Shown here piece after piece: positions 33,973 to 43,867 of a stretch of DNA of 64,000 nt. Within the stretch, counting starts at the first letter, position 1; every line of letters starts with the position of its first letter. The notes below the pieces were generated by a model, which was not told where the DNA came from, ran no database searches, and saw only the letters and a program-made list of their open reading frames with translations. The translations under genes and the position numbers were made by a program. The stretch comes from an uncultured Bacteroidaceae bacterium (GTDB lineage: Bacteria; Bacteroidota; Bacteroidia; Bacteroidales; Bacteroidaceae). The stretch covers positions 1 to 64,000 of the forward strand of contig CAJOGQ010000001.1 in assembly GCA_905234125.1 (NCBI GenBank), in the 5' to 3' direction.

Positions 33973-36273
33973 GTGAGAATCCAGCATTTACACATATATA
34001 TATTATTAGTGGCGTGGCTGAGCATGATGATGGTGTCGTGCTCAGTGGATCGGTACATCCCCGAGGGGGTGCACATGCTGACGGGCGTAGCGGTGACGTG
34101 CGACGATGAGGAAATTCAGAAGACGTATCTGCTGGGCGACTATGTGGTGCAGAGCACGAACACAAAATGGTTCGGGGCACGGATTCCGCTGAAGATTTAC
34201 ATGCTGTCGGGCACGGACACAACGAAGCGCTCGTGCCGGTTCTGGCGGAAGTTAGGCGAGGCGCCAGTGCTCTACGACAGCGTGCAGTCGGAGCACACAA
34301 TGAGCGACATCCGCAAGGTGCTGAACAACGCAGGCTACATGAAGGCCGAGGTGGAAGAGTTCCAGATGGTGAAGGGCAAGAAGGTGAACGTGCTCTACAA
34401 CGTGCATCCGCGGCAGCGCTACACCATCCGCGAGATTGACCGCGTGGTGGACGACAATGGGCTGAGGCATTTCCTCACGGTGGAGGACACGTCGAAGTCG
34501 TTGCTGAAGCCAGGACTGCCGTTCGAAGTGACGGCGCTGAACGGCGAGCGCAACCGAATAGCGACGATGTTGAGAAACAACGGATACTATAAGTTCACGA
34601 AGGAGGACGTGCGTTTCACCGCCGACACAGCGCGCAACTCGACCGAGGTGGACGTGATGATGCGCGTGAAGCTCCATCAGGACAACGGGCGCACCGAGGC
34701 GACCGAGCATCATCAGTACACGATTGGCTCCGTCAATTTCCTGGCCGACATCACCAGTCCCTCCAGACCGACCGACAGCATCCAATTCCGAGGCTACAAC
34801 TTCCGCTATCAGGATCAGCTCCACTTCCGCAAGCGCCTCCTCATCAGCCACTCGATGGTTCGTCCCGGCGACCTCTACAACGACAGCTATTTCCGCCGCA
34901 CCTACACGAACTACACCCGCCTCGGCGCCGTCGGATTCTCTAACATCCAACTCACCGAGCGTCCCGGCAGCGACACGCTCGACTGCAACATCATCGTCAA
35001 CCATGCCAAGCCCCATTCCTTCGGATTCGACGTCGAGGCCACCAACTCTGCCGGCGATTTGGGCGCCGCCCTCTCCACGTCCTATCAGAACAAGAACCTC
35101 TTCCGCGGCTCCGAATCCTTCCTATTCAAAATACGCGGAGCCTACGAAGCCATCACCGGTCTGGAGGGATATGAAGGCAACAACTACTTCGAGTTCGGCG
35201 CCGAAACCACCCTGGGCTTCCCCGCCTTCCTCCTTCCCTACGTCAAGCGCGAATGGGGCACAGAGCACAACGCCACCTCCGAAATCGGCCTGCAATACAA
35301 CATGCAGAACCGTCCCGAGTTCCAGCGACACGTGCTGACCGCAGCCTGGCGATACAAGTGGAGCAACCGCAACCAGCACGTGCAGCACCGCTACGACCTC
35401 GTCGAAATCAACTACGTCTACATGCCCTGGATCTCCCGCACCTTCCGCGAGCAATACCTCGACTCCCTCGGCAAGACCAACGCCATCCTCAAGTACAACT
35501 ACGAAAACCTGCTCATCACCAAGATGGGCTACACCTACACCTACAACTCCCTCGGCGCCCGCGAGCAGACCTACGGCAAGAACGCCTACACCTTCCGCTT
35601 CAACATCGAGACCTCCGGCAATGTCCTCAACGCCCTATCCCACCTCACCGGCGAACACAAGAACAACCAAGGCCAGTTCACCTTCGCCGGAATCGCCTAC
35701 GCCCAGTACGTCCGCACCGACCTCGACATCGCCAAGAGCATCCGCATCGACAAGAACAACTCCCTCGCCCTCCACGGAGCCCTCGGCATCGCCTACCCCT
35801 ACGGCAACTCCAACCAGCTCCCCTTCGAGAAGCGCTACTTCGCCGGCGGAGCCAACAGCGTGCGCGGATGGTCCGTCCGCTCCCTCGGCCCCGGCACCTA
35901 CAACGGCAAAGACCGAGGCATCAACTTCCTCAACCAGTCCGGCGACATCAAGCTCGACTTCAGCCTCGAATACCGCGCCCAGCTCTTCTGGAAATTCAGC
36001 GGAGCCGCCTTCATCGATGCCGGCAACATCTGGACCATCCGTCAATACGACGACCAGCCCGGCGGCGATTTCCGCATCGGACGCTTCTGGAAAGAGATCG
36101 CCTTCAGCTATGGCATCGGACTGCGCATGGACGCAAACTTCTTCATCGTCCGCTTCGACGCTGGCATGAAAGCCATCGACCCCGCCTACACCGGCCGCGA
36201 CCACTACCCTATCCTACACCACAACCTCAGCCGCGACTTCGCCTTCCACTTCGCCGTCGGCCTACCCTTCTGA
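33973..36273 (+). CDS. TamA/BamA-like outer-membrane lipoprotein (TamL type)
   Basis: A 766-residue Omp85-superfamily protein. The N-terminus has a signal and lipobox (MMMVSC, Cys at about 23), which marks the Bacteroidetes lipoprotein form called TamL. POTRA-like domains follow (about 30-300), with the segment IRKVLNNAGYMKAEVEEF. A 16-strand barrel with surface-antigen D15 signature is C-terminal, including YFAGGANSVRGWSVRSLGPG and terminal aromatic VGLPF. It would assist envelope or outer-membrane protein assembly. The start is GTG at 33973; no ATG gives a complete signal. The later part has a markedly GC-rich codon choice. Confidence 0.85.
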   Translation: MRIQHLHIYILLVAWLSMMMVSCSVDRYIPEGVHMLTGVAVTCDDEEIQKTYLLGDYVVQSTNTKWFGARIPLKIYMLSGTDTTKRSCRFWRKLGEAPVLYDSVQSEHTMSDIRKVLNNAGYMKAEVEEFQMVKGKKVNVLYNVHPRQRYTIREIDRVVDDNGLRHFLTVEDTSKSLLKPGLPFEVTALNGERNRIATMLRNNGYYKFTKEDVRFTADTARNSTEVDVMMRVKLHQDNGRTEATEHHQYTIGSVNFLADITSPSRPTDSIQFRGYNFRYQDQLHFRKRLLISHSMVRPGDLYNDSYFRRTYTNYTRLGAVGFSNIQLTERPGSDTLDCNIIVNHAKPHSFGFDVEATNSAGDLGAALSTSYQNKNLFRGSESFLFKIRGAYEAITGLEGYEGNNYFEFGAETTLGFPAFLLPYVKREWGTEHNATSEIGLQYNMQNRPEFQRHVLTAAWRYKWSNRNQHVQHRYDLVEINYVYMPWISRTFREQYLDSLGKTNAILKYNYENLLITKMGYTYTYNSLGAREQTYGKNAYTFRFNIETSGNVLNALSHLTGEHKNNQGQFTFAGIAYAQYVRTDLDIAKSIRIDKNNSLALHGALGIAYPYGNSNQLPFEKRYFAGGANSVRGWSVRSLGPGTYNGKDRGINFLNQSGDIKLDFSLEYRAQLFWKFSGAAFIDAGNIWTIRQYDDQPGGDFRIGRFWKEIAFSYGIGLRMDANFFIVRFDAGMKAIDPAYTGRDHYPILHHNLSRDFAFHFAVGLPF

Positions 36274-36384
36274 TGGACATAGATTATTCCCAAAGATTTT
36301 CCCCAGCATCTTGCCGATTCCTTTGCCACGAAGGCCACGGGCGAGGATGGTGCTGTCGGGGGCGAAGAGGATGGTTTTTCCCAT
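36262..36384 (-). CDS. Possible 40-residue basic small ORF in the aspS upstream region
   Basis: The minus strand between the TamL and aspS genes has a short frame starting MGKTILFAPDSTILARGLRG and continuing with a Lys/Gly-rich helix (KGIGKMLGKIF). Codon use (ATC, CTC, GCC, CGT, GGC) is like that of the surrounding genes, which is unusual for an intergenic region. No promoter or family was recognised. It may be a real small protein, a gene remnant, or chance. Confidence 0.25.
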   Translation of the reverse strand: MGKTILFAPDSTILARGLRGKGIGKMLGKIFGNNLCPSEG

Positions 36385-36419
36385 TTTTCTTGCCAATAGG
36401 GAAGAAAAAGCCGAAAACT

Positions 36420-36451
36420 TTTGCTGATGTCCCAAGAAAGCACTACCTTTG
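36420..36451 (+). promoter_or_regulatory. Promoter of aspS
   Basis: TTTG (36420-36423), 20 bp, TACCTTTG (36444-36451), 62 bp upstream of the aspS start. Confidence 0.7.
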
Positions 36452-36513
36452 CAAAAAACAATGAGAGTGATTGAAATCAACCAACGAAATAACTTAATAC
36501 ACATATATATAAA

Positions 36514-38274
36514 ATGTATAGAACGCATACGAATGGGGAGCTGAGACTCTCCGATGCCGGACGGCAGGTGACGCTGGCCGGATGGGTGCAGCGCACGAGA
36601 AAGATGGGTGCGCTGACTTTTGTTGATTTGCGCGACCGATATGGCATCACGCAGCTGGTGTTTAACGAGGAGACGAACGCTCCGCTCTGTGAGCGTGCCA
36701 ACAAGCTGGGACGCGAGTTTGTGATTCAGGTGACGGGTACGGTGGCTGAGCGCTACAGCAAGAACAAGAATCTGCCGACTGGCGACATCGAGATTGAGGT
36801 GGCGGAGCTGAAAGTGCTGAACGAGTCGGTGACCCCACCTTTCACCATCGAGGATCAGTCTGACGGCGGAGATGACCTGCGCATGAAGTACCGCTATCTG
36901 GACTTGCGCCGCACGGCTGTCAGGAAGAATTTGGAACTGCGCCACCGTTTCTGCATCGCGGTGAGAAATTATCTCTCCAATCTCGGTTTCTTAGAGGTGG
37001 AAACGCCGATGCTGATCGGCTCGACGCCGGAGGGTGCACGCGACTTCATCGTTCCGTCTCGCATGAATCCGGGTCAGTTCTACGCTCTGCCTCAGTCGCC
37101 TCAGACGCTGAAGCAACTGCTGATGGTGGCGGGTTTTGACCGCTACTTCCAGATTGTGAAGTGCTTCCGCGACGAAGACCTGCGTGCCGACCGTCAGCCT
37201 GAGTTCACGCAAATTGACTGCGAGATGTCGTTCGTCACGCAGGAGGACATCATCCAGACGTTTGAGGGCATGGCCAAGCATCTCTTCAAGGAGCTGAGGG
37301 GCGTGGAGATCGAGGGCGATTTCCTCCGTCTGCCTTGGATTGAGTGCATGAAGCGTTTCGGATCGGACAAGCCCGACATGCGTTTCGGCATGGAGTTTGT
37401 GGAACTGGACGACGTGCTGAAGAAGGGCACGTTCGCCGTGTTCGACGACGCTGCCTACATCGGCGGCATCTGCGCCACTGGGTGTGCTTCGTACACGAGA
37501 AAGGACATCGACAAGCTGACGGAATGGGTGAAACGTCCGCAGATTGGCGCCAAGGGTCTGGTCTATGCCCGTGTACAGGAGGACGGCAGCGTGAAATCGT
37601 CAGTGGATAAGTTCTACACGCAGGAAGATCTTCAGGCGCTGAAGGAGAAAATGGATGCCAAGCCTGGCGACCTTATCCTCATCCTCAGTGGCGCCGATGC
37701 CATGAAGACGAGAAAGCAACTCTGCGAACTGCGTCTGGAGATGGGCGAAAGACTTGGCCTGCGTGACAAGAACAAGTTCGCCTTGCTATGGGTGACAGAG
37801 TTCCCGATGTTCGAGTGGAGTGACGAGGAACAGCGTCTGATGGCCATGCACCATCCGTTCACACACCCGATGGACGAGGACATTCACTTGCTCGACACTG
37901 ATCCGGCCGCTGTGCGTGCCGATGCCTACGACATGGTGTGCAACGGCATCGAGGTGGGTGGCGGTTCTATCCGTATCCACGACCCGAAACTTCAGGCCAA
38001 GATGTTCGAGATTTTGGGCTTCACGCCAGAGAAGGCAGAGGAACAGTTTGGCTTCCTGATGAATGCCTTCAAGTATGGCGCACCTCCTCATGGCGGTCTG
38101 GCTTATGGTCTAGACCGCTGGGTGAGCATCTTTGCCGGCCTCGACTCCATCCGCGACTGCATCGCCTTCCCGAAGAACAACAGCGGGCGAGATGTGATGC
38201 TCGATGCCCCATCATTTGTGGATCAGAAACAACTGGACGAAGACTTCATAGCACTTAATTTGCCACAAGAATAA
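36514..38274 (+). CDS. aspS: Aspartyl-tRNA synthetase
   Basis: AspRS charges tRNA-Asp with aspartate. The 586-residue length and domain order match the bacterial enzyme: OB-fold anticodon domain (1-105), class II catalytic core with motif 2 region [20 protein letters not shown] near 210-229, an inserted GAD domain (about 290-420), and motif 3 GLAYGLDRW near 529. The MBL-fold gene starts 3 bp after the stop, so the two are an operon. Confidence 0.98.
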   Translation: MYRTHTNGELRLSDAGRQVTLAGWVQRTRKMGALTFVDLRDRYGITQLVFNEETNAPLCERANKLGREFVIQVTGTVAERYSKNKNLPTGDIEIEVAELKVLNESVTPPFTIEDQSDGGDDLRMKYRYLDLRRTAVRKNLELRHRFCIAVRNYLSNLGFLEVETPMLIGSTPEGARDFIVPSRMNPGQFYALPQSPQTLKQLLMVAGFDRYFQIVKCFRDEDLRADRQPEFTQIDCEMSFVTQEDIIQTFEGMAKHLFKELRGVEIEGDFLRLPWIECMKRFGSDKPDMRFGMEFVELDDVLKKGTFAVFDDAAYIGGICATGCASYTRKDIDKLTEWVKRPQIGAKGLVYARVQEDGSVKSSVDKFYTQEDLQALKEKMDAKPGDLILILSGADAMKTRKQLCELRLEMGERLGLRDKNKFALLWVTEFPMFEWSDEEQRLMAMHHPFTHPMDEDIHLLDTDPAAVRADAYDMVCNGIEVGGGSIRIHDPKLQAKMFEILGFTPEKAEEQFGFLMNAFKYGAPPHGGLAYGLDRWVSIFAGLDSIRDCIAFPKNNSGRDVMLDAPSFVDQKQLDEDFIALNLPQE

Positions 38275-38277
38275 CAA

Positions 38278-39123
38278 ATGCCACTAACTTTTTTCAGCCT
38301 CGGAAGCGGCAGTTGTGGTAATTGTTACTATCTGGCGACAGAGACGGATGCCATCATCATCGATTGTGGCATCAGTCTCCGTCGCTTCAAGAAGTGCATG
38401 CAGGAATATGGCATGAAGTTGGGCAAGGTGAAAGCCATCCTCATCACTCATGACCATGCTGACCACATCAAGGCCGCCGGCAAAATCAGTAAGGAATATC
38501 ACCTGCCCGTCTATGCCACCCGACTGGTTCACGAGGGAATGGACAAGAATTGGCAGGCGACGGCGAAGGTTCCCATCAAGGAGCGTCACAATGTGGAACT
38601 GCACGAGACCTTCCAGTTGGGCTCGTTCAGCATCACAGCCTTCCCGATTCCTCATGACGCATCGGAGAACGTGGGCTACCACATCGAAGTGGGTGACTAC
38701 CGTTTCTCCGTCATGACCGATGTAGGCGACGCAACTGACTATGTGAAGGAATACATCGGCAAGAGCACCCACCTCATCTTCGAATCGAACTACGATGACG
38801 AGATGTTGCAACATGGACGCTATCCAGAAATCTTGAAGGAAAGAATTGCCAGCGGACACGGACATCTGTCGAACAAGAAATGTGCCACCGCACTGGCCGA
38901 AAACTTCCATGAGGAACTCAAGAACGTGTGGCTGTGCCATCTGAGCGAGGAGAACAATCACCCGGAATTGGCACGCAAAACCGTCGAGACCATCCTGCGC
39001 AGTTACGGCATCATTGCGGGTGTTGACTTCACGCTCGACGTGCTAAGACGCAAGATTCCAACGGGGCCTTTCGAACTCGGAGAAGTGACAAACCCCCAGC
39101 TCTGCCTTTCTTTTGAGCCCTAA
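38278..39123 (+). CDS. MBL-fold metallo-hydrolase, WalJ/YycJ-like
   Basis: A 281-residue single-domain metallo-beta-lactamase-fold protein without a signal peptide. The metal motif THDHADH (57-63) is intact; further ligands fit the segments PIPHDAS (about H125) and SVMTDVGD. The opening LTFFSLGSGSCGN is typical of YycJ/WalJ-type hydrolases, some of which act as 5'-3' exonucleases linked to DNA repair. Translationally coupled to aspS by a 3-bp gap, which is probably a positional rather than functional link. Confidence 0.87.
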   Translation: MPLTFFSLGSGSCGNCYYLATETDAIIIDCGISLRRFKKCMQEYGMKLGKVKAILITHDHADHIKAAGKISKEYHLPVYATRLVHEGMDKNWQATAKVPIKERHNVELHETFQLGSFSITAFPIPHDASENVGYHIEVGDYRFSVMTDVGDATDYVKEYIGKSTHLIFESNYDDEMLQHGRYPEILKERIASGHGHLSNKKCATALAENFHEELKNVWLCHLSEENNHPELARKTVETILRSYGIIAGVDFTLDVLRRKIPTGPFELGEVTNPQLCLSFEP

Positions 39124-39170
39124 TTTTCTTAATTAAACAAAAAAAAGTCGGTTTTCTCAAAAAAAATGCA

Positions 39171-39178
39171 TACCTTTG
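39171..39178 (+). promoter_or_regulatory. -7 element upstream of the GT5-like gene
   Basis: TACCTTTG, 37 bp upstream of the start at 39216. No clear -33 box. Confidence 0.5.
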
Positions 39179-39215
39179 CATCACTTTTCGTATACTATAG
39201 GAAGAAAAGCAAGGA

Positions 39216-40022
39216 ATGAAAGCAAAGAAAGTATTATTTATCACAACAGAACTCGAGCCCTTCGTAGCGGAGAATGAACATTCTCTGAAAGGGCGTCTTC
39301 TGCCACAAACAATCCAGGAATTAGGACACGAAATCAGATCATTCTCTCCCAAATGGGGAAGCATCAACGAACGTCGCAATCAGTTGCATGAGGTCATCCG
39401 TCTGTCGGGCATGAACCTCATCATCGACGAGACCGACCACCCGCTCATCATCAAGGTGGCATCGTTGCCGTCTGCCAAGATGCAGGTTTACTTCATCGAC
39501 AACGACGACTACTTCATGAAGCGTGGCATGCTGACCGACAAGGATGGAAAGGAGTACGCCGACAATGGCGAACGTGCCATCTTCTATGCTCGTGGCGTGC
39601 TCGAGACCCTGAAGAAGCTCGGCTGGAACCCTGACGTGATTCATTGCTACGGATGGGCTGCCGCGTTGGCTCCGTTCTACATCAAGCAGGCGTACTACGA
39701 TGAGCCATCGTTCCGCAATGTGAAAGTTGTGATGGAAGTGTCTCCCAAAGAATTCGAGAGCGATTTTGGTTCCGTCAACGCCAAGAAGGTGGAATACAAG
39801 GATGCACACTATGCTGACATTCAGGACATCGTCGAAAACGCATACACCCACACCGAGCTGGAGAAGATTGGCGTGAAGTTTGCTGATGGTGTCATCGTCG
39901 AGAACAAAGACGTTGACCCCGCCATCATCGAATACGCCAAGTCGTTAGGTCGCCCGGTGCTCGATCCTGTTGAGGGTGATTTCAACAAGGCCTACAGCGA
40001 TTTCTACGAAACCCTATTCTAA
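39216..40022 (+). CDS. Starch/glycogen synthase catalytic N-domain homologue (truncated GT5)
   Basis: A 268-residue protein corresponding only to the N-terminal Rossmann domain of glycogen synthase (normal length about 480). It starts KVLFITTELEPF like GT5 enzymes and has the HCYGWAAALAPFYIK region near 144, but the substrate-binding KxGGL motif is replaced by ENEHSLKGRL. The C-terminal domain holding the donor site is absent. It is followed 25 bp later by a DUF4270 lipoprotein, a conserved Bacteroidetes pair. An enzymatic role seems unlikely; function unknown. Confidence 0.75.
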   Translation: MKAKKVLFITTELEPFVAENEHSLKGRLLPQTIQELGHEIRSFSPKWGSINERRNQLHEVIRLSGMNLIIDETDHPLIIKVASLPSAKMQVYFIDNDDYFMKRGMLTDKDGKEYADNGERAIFYARGVLETLKKLGWNPDVIHCYGWAAALAPFYIKQAYYDEPSFRNVKVVMEVSPKEFESDFGSVNAKKVEYKDAHYADIQDIVENAYTHTELEKIGVKFADGVIVENKDVDPAIIEYAKSLGRPVLDPVEGDFNKAYSDFYETLF

Positions 40023-40047
40023 AGATTCATTATTTCCAACGACGGTC

Positions 40048-41415
40048 ATGAAGCTCACAATGAAGCTCACACATCTTTTCGCATGGGTTGTAGCCGTGCT
40101 GGCGTTCGCTTCATGCGATGATAATACAGGAACGTTAGGAGTGGACATGATGCCCGCTTCTGACATCGTCACAAAAACATATCAGGTGTATGACGTCTCC
40201 ACCGAGTCCTATGCGGTGGGAGACTCCGTGTTGGCTCGCACCAGCAAGTCTTATTTCGGACGGTTCACCGATCCAGAGACAGGCACCACCATCAAGAGCG
40301 ACTTCATGGCTCAGTTCCATTGCGATGAAGGTTTCAAATTCCCCGACAAAATAGAAAACGATTCATGCATACAGTTCGACCTGCGTCTCTACATCGATGA
40401 TTTTGTAGGCGACTCGCTCACCTCGTTCAAGCTCAGCGTCTATGAACTGAGCGAACAACTCGACCCTAATGCCGACTATTACACCAACATCAATCCCGAG
40501 AAATTTTACGACACCACGTCGGAACCCATCGCCACCAAATGGTTCACCATCAGTGACCGCACCATCAGCGACACGGCACGATGGTCATCGAAATACAACA
40601 ACAACATCCGTGTGAGCTTGCCCGACAGTCTCGGCACGAAGATCATCCGCGACTACCGACAGAATCCAGAGCATTTCACCAACACCTCCACGTGGCTCAA
40701 TAGTGGCAACCCATGTAGCAAGGGGCTCTATTTCAAGCTGGAGAGCGGTGATGGCGCAATGGCCTACATCGAGATTGTTCAATTGAACCTTTCTTTCCGC
40801 TACTACGACGACGAATTTGAGAAGGACACCGTCGGCATTGCATCTTTTGCAGCCACCGACGCTGTGGTCGAGGCTACACGTTTCGAGAACTCCAATCTGC
40901 AGAAACTCCTCGACGACAAAGATGCCACCTACCTGAAGAGCCCAGCAGGCATCTTCACTTTGGCAACGATTCCTGCCGACCAGATCAACGTGCAGGACAC
41001 CATTAACTCGGCCAAGCTCACCCTGACCCGCTACAACGACCTCGTGCAGGGTTCCTTCCATTTGAACATTCCCAAGACCGTCCTGCTCGTTCGTCTTGAC
41101 GATTACCTCAACGGCTTCTTCGAGAATTATAAAGTGACCGACAACAAGGCGTCCTATCTCACCACCTTCAACAGCGGTTCAAACTCCTATGAGTTCAGCA
41201 ACATCTCACGCCTCATCTCTCTCATGGCCAAGGAGAAGAAGGAGGGTAAGAATTCCAAAAACTGGAACAAGATACTGCTGATTCCAGTGGAAATCACCAA
41301 AGACTCTAACGGAAACACCGTGAAGATCAACCATGACTTCAGCATGAGCAGTGCGAAGTTGGTCGGAGGCCAAAGCGACAAGCTCCAGCTCGAAGTCATT
41401 TACTCAAGCTTCTGA
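40048..41415 (+). CDS. DUF4270 outer-membrane lipoprotein
   Basis: A 455-residue lipoprotein of the DUF4270 family, with signal and lipobox LAFASC (Cys about 22) from a start at 40048 (a second Met four codons later also fits). The mature part is beta-rich with typical phrases GVDMMPASDIV near 30 and SKSYFGRFTDPETG near 60. Function is unknown; the family is Bacteroidetes-specific and follows the truncated GT5 gene. A strong terminator ends the unit. Confidence 0.88.
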   Translation: MKLTMKLTHLFAWVVAVLAFASCDDNTGTLGVDMMPASDIVTKTYQVYDVSTESYAVGDSVLARTSKSYFGRFTDPETGTTIKSDFMAQFHCDEGFKFPDKIENDSCIQFDLRLYIDDFVGDSLTSFKLSVYELSEQLDPNADYYTNINPEKFYDTTSEPIATKWFTISDRTISDTARWSSKYNNNIRVSLPDSLGTKIIRDYRQNPEHFTNTSTWLNSGNPCSKGLYFKLESGDGAMAYIEIVQLNLSFRYYDDEFEKDTVGIASFAATDAVVEATRFENSNLQKLLDDKDATYLKSPAGIFTLATIPADQINVQDTINSAKLTLTRYNDLVQGSFHLNIPKTVLLVRLDDYLNGFFENYKVTDNKASYLTTFNSGSNSYEFSNISRLISLMAKEKKEGKNSKNWNKILLIPVEITKDSNGNTVKINHDFSMSSAKLVGGQSDKLQLEVIYSSF

Positions 41416-41420
41416 AAAAG

Positions 41421-41461
41421 AATTGAAGAACCTTATGGCTAAAGGTTCTTCAATTTTTTAA
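41421..41461. terminator. Bidirectional terminator between DUF4270 and YqiA-like genes
   Basis: A 14-bp perfect stem (AATTGAAGAACCTT 41421-41434 with AAGGTTCTTCAATT 41442-41455) with a 7-nt loop, T-run on the right and A-run on the left. It serves both convergent genes. Confidence 0.9.
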
Positions 41462-42039
41462 TTCTTCAATTTTTCAATTAACGGTATCAGCACTTTCTTG
41501 ATGACCTTGTCATTCAGCTGATGCTCGCCGTCGAAACGGATGACGTGATCCGCCAGATAGTTCTTCTTGAAGAGCGACTCGGCGTTCGTCACCGACGTGT
41601 CGTGCAGGCCAATCAGACACCAGCACGTTTCCTTCTGTTCGGGCGTGATGTCCTTGAACTGCTGACGCTCCATCTGGTTGTGGTGCTGGATGATATCTTT
41701 CGTAATCTTGAACGTCTTCGCCCCATCATGCCGACCGTTGAAGAAGTGGTACTCGCCCGTCTTCAGCACTTTCGAGTTCGTCGACATTGTGAAGGCCGGG
41801 TTCACCAGAATGCGTTTGAAACCGCGCATCTGCTGGGCATACATTCCACCCATGCTCGTCCCGATGATGAGGTCGGGCTGTTCCCGTTCACACAACTCTT
41901 TCAGGAAGGGCAATGCCTCCACAGGATCCACTGGGATGTCCGGCGCAATCACCTCATCCTCCGTCAATTCTCTTTGTAATATCTGCACGGTTCCGCTGGC
42001 ATGCGACGAACCGAATCCATGGAAATAAATAATCTTCAT
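41458..42039 (-). CDS. YqiA/YcfP-like alpha/beta fold hydrolase
   Basis: A 193-residue compact esterase of the UPF0227/YqiA group. The oxyanion-side motif IIYFHGFGSSHASG (3-16) is followed by the nucleophile in IIGTSMGGMYAQ (Ser about 62) and a late histidine in RFDGEHQLND. It lacks a signal peptide. Its C-terminus IEKLKN and stop are encoded by TTCAATT-rich simple repeat DNA. It follows the ABC ATPase gene on the minus strand after a 35-bp repeat-like gap, suggesting an operon. Confidence 0.85.
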   Translation of the reverse strand: MKIIYFHGFGSSHASGTVQILQRELTEDEVIAPDIPVDPVEALPFLKELCEREQPDLIIGTSMGGMYAQQMRGFKRILVNPAFTMSTNSKVLKTGEYHFFNGRHDGAKTFKITKDIIQHHNQMERQQFKDITPEQKETCWCLIGLHDTSVTNAESLFKKNYLADHVIRFDGEHQLNDKVIKKVLIPLIEKLKN

Positions 42040-42074
42040 AACTTCAATTCTTTTTCAATTTCCCTCAAATAACT

Positions 42075-43661
42075 TCAATTTTTCTTCAGATATATCTCGT
42101 GGTCAATATTCTTTGGATACTCCTCCCGATAGTGCGTCACCATCAGCAGGGTCTTGTGCGGACGTTGGCAGAACACCTCGATGATGTCCTTCACCAAGCG
42201 TCTGTTCTTCAGATCGAGGCCATGCAGAGGTTCGTCCAAAATCAGCAGTGAAGGGTCTTTCACAAACGCCCTCGCCAGCAACACGAGCCGTTGCTCGCCA
42301 CTGCTCAGTTTCAGGAACGTCGTGTCGACATATTTCTTGACACCGAAGATATCCATCCAGAACTCACACACCGCCCGTTGCTCCGCCTTCGCCTTGCGAT
42401 ACAGTCCCGACACATCGCTCAGACCGCTTGCCACAATGTCGATGGCCGGCACATCTCTCATGTAGGCACGGTGCATTTCCGGCGAGATGTAGCCGATGTG
42501 CCGTTTGATGTCCCAGATGCTTTCGCCCTTGCCCCGCTGATGGCCAAAGAGCACGATATCGTTCGCATAGCTCTGAGGATTGTCAGCACACACGATGGAG
42601 AGGAGCGTCGATTTGCCCGCCCCGTTCTCACCGTTCAGCGCCCAATGCTCCCCTTCCTTCACCGTAAACGACAAATCCTTCAGAATCGTCCGCTCGCCAT
42701 AGCGGATGTTCACGTTCCGGAAGTCGATGACGGTGGGGGAAACCGCAGGTATCAAAGCATCTGCAGAAGCCAAATCTAGAATGGCCCGCTCCTTCTCCTC
42801 GCTCAGCATCCTGGCCGGCACCGGCTCCCGACTCTCCTTAAATTCTCGGAGTGTCATCTTCTCCCCAACTTTCAGGTCTTTCACCTCCACCACATGTGTG
42901 ATGAAGTCTGGCACATCGTCCGTCTTCGACAGCACCAGCACCACCGACACGTTCGTCTCCCGCGTCAGCAGAGTCAGGAATTCCGCCAGCTGACCCCTTG
43001 CCGTCACGTCCAGGCCGATGAACGGATTGTCCATGATCAGCACCCTCGGATTCGTCAGCAACGTCTTCGTCAGCTGAAACTTCCTCAGCTCCCCACTGCT
43101 CAAGAGGATGATATGCTTGTCCAGCAGTTGCTCCAGATGGAAAACCTCATACAGATGCCCCCTCACTTTCTCCAGCTCCCTGTGCATCGCCTCCCGATCT
43201 GCCGCCTCCTGAGCCAAACGTTCCCGTTCCTGCTCCGGCGCCTCGTCCCTCACCCAAAACTTATCGAACACCGTCTTCCTCGTCAGTCCCTCCTCAGCAA
43301 TGCGGAACGACTCCGCCAGCAAGTCCCTCACCAGCGGCGTCTCCTCAATGTCGTTCTGGTTCCAGCGCTGCTGATAGTAATACACGCCCTCGTTCGTCCC
43401 ATACGAATCCCTGAACGACAGATACTTCACATTGTCGCTCACCAGCTTTGCCTTGCTCGGCGCGAAGTCGTAGCGGACTCCATTCATCGGCATCAGCGCG
43501 CATTTTCCTGTCAGCACATCCACCAGCCTCGTCTTCCCGCTGCCGTTGTCGCCCACGATGGCCAACTGCTCTCCCGCCAGCAACTCAAAGTCAATCGGTG
43601 CCGACATCCTCAACTCCGGATGCCTCACCATTCCGCCCTTTATTTCAATGATTTTCTGCAT
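42075..43661 (-). CDS. Tandem-domain ABC ATPase, ModF/PhrA-like
   Basis: A 528-residue soluble protein with two fused ABC nucleotide-binding domains and no membrane helices. Domain 1 has Walker A GDNGSGKT (37-44), signature LSSGELRKF and Walker B VLIMDNPFIGLD, in which the catalytic Glu is Asn. Domain 2 has GENGAGKS, LSSGEQRL and an intact LLILDEPLHGLD. Domain order resembles ModF of E. coli, implicated in molybdate or photorepair contexts, but the true role in Bacteroidetes is unknown. A -7 element TACCTTTG lies at 43682-43689, with another at 43777-43784. Confidence 0.85.
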   Translation of the reverse strand: MQKIIEIKGGMVRHPELRMSAPIDFELLAGEQLAIVGDNGSGKTRLVDVLTGKCALMPMNGVRYDFAPSKAKLVSDNVKYLSFRDSYGTNEGVYYYQQRWNQNDIEETPLVRDLLAESFRIAEEGLTRKTVFDKFWVRDEAPEQERERLAQEAADREAMHRELEKVRGHLYEVFHLEQLLDKHIILLSSGELRKFQLTKTLLTNPRVLIMDNPFIGLDVTARGQLAEFLTLLTRETNVSVVLVLSKTDDVPDFITHVVEVKDLKVGEKMTLREFKESREPVPARMLSEEKERAILDLASADALIPAVSPTVIDFRNVNIRYGERTILKDLSFTVKEGEHWALNGENGAGKSTLLSIVCADNPQSYANDIVLFGHQRGKGESIWDIKRHIGYISPEMHRAYMRDVPAIDIVASGLSDVSGLYRKAKAEQRAVCEFWMDIFGVKKYVDTTFLKLSSGEQRLVLLARAFVKDPSLLILDEPLHGLDLKNRRLVKDIIEVFCQRPHKTLLMVTHYREEYPKNIDHEIYLKKN

Positions 43662-43681
43662 AACACTTCAGATTTCGTTTG

Positions 43682-43689
43682 CAAAGGTA
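43682..43689 (-). promoter_or_regulatory. -7 element for the ABC ATPase gene
   Basis: The minus strand reads TACCTTTG, 20 bp upstream of the start. A second copy at 43777-43784 and a small hairpin GGTGC-GTAT-GCACC (43752-43765) lie in the same divergent region. Confidence 0.55.
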
Positions 43690-43867
43690 CGGATAAGTGA
43701 GAGAAAAGCCAAATATATTTAAGTTTTTCCGAGTACAATATAGGTAATGATGGTGCGTATGCACCTTCGACGCAGTCAAAGGTACGAAAAAAAATCCGCG
43801 GTGCGTGTGATTGGGGATATTTGGAAGATTTTTGTGATTCTGTAATCTTTGTTCGGAGAATTTGTCG

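Noticed and set aside
35253-36464. A 403-codon Arg/Pro/His-rich frame
   Set aside because: It is a +1 shadow of the GC-rich TamL gene.
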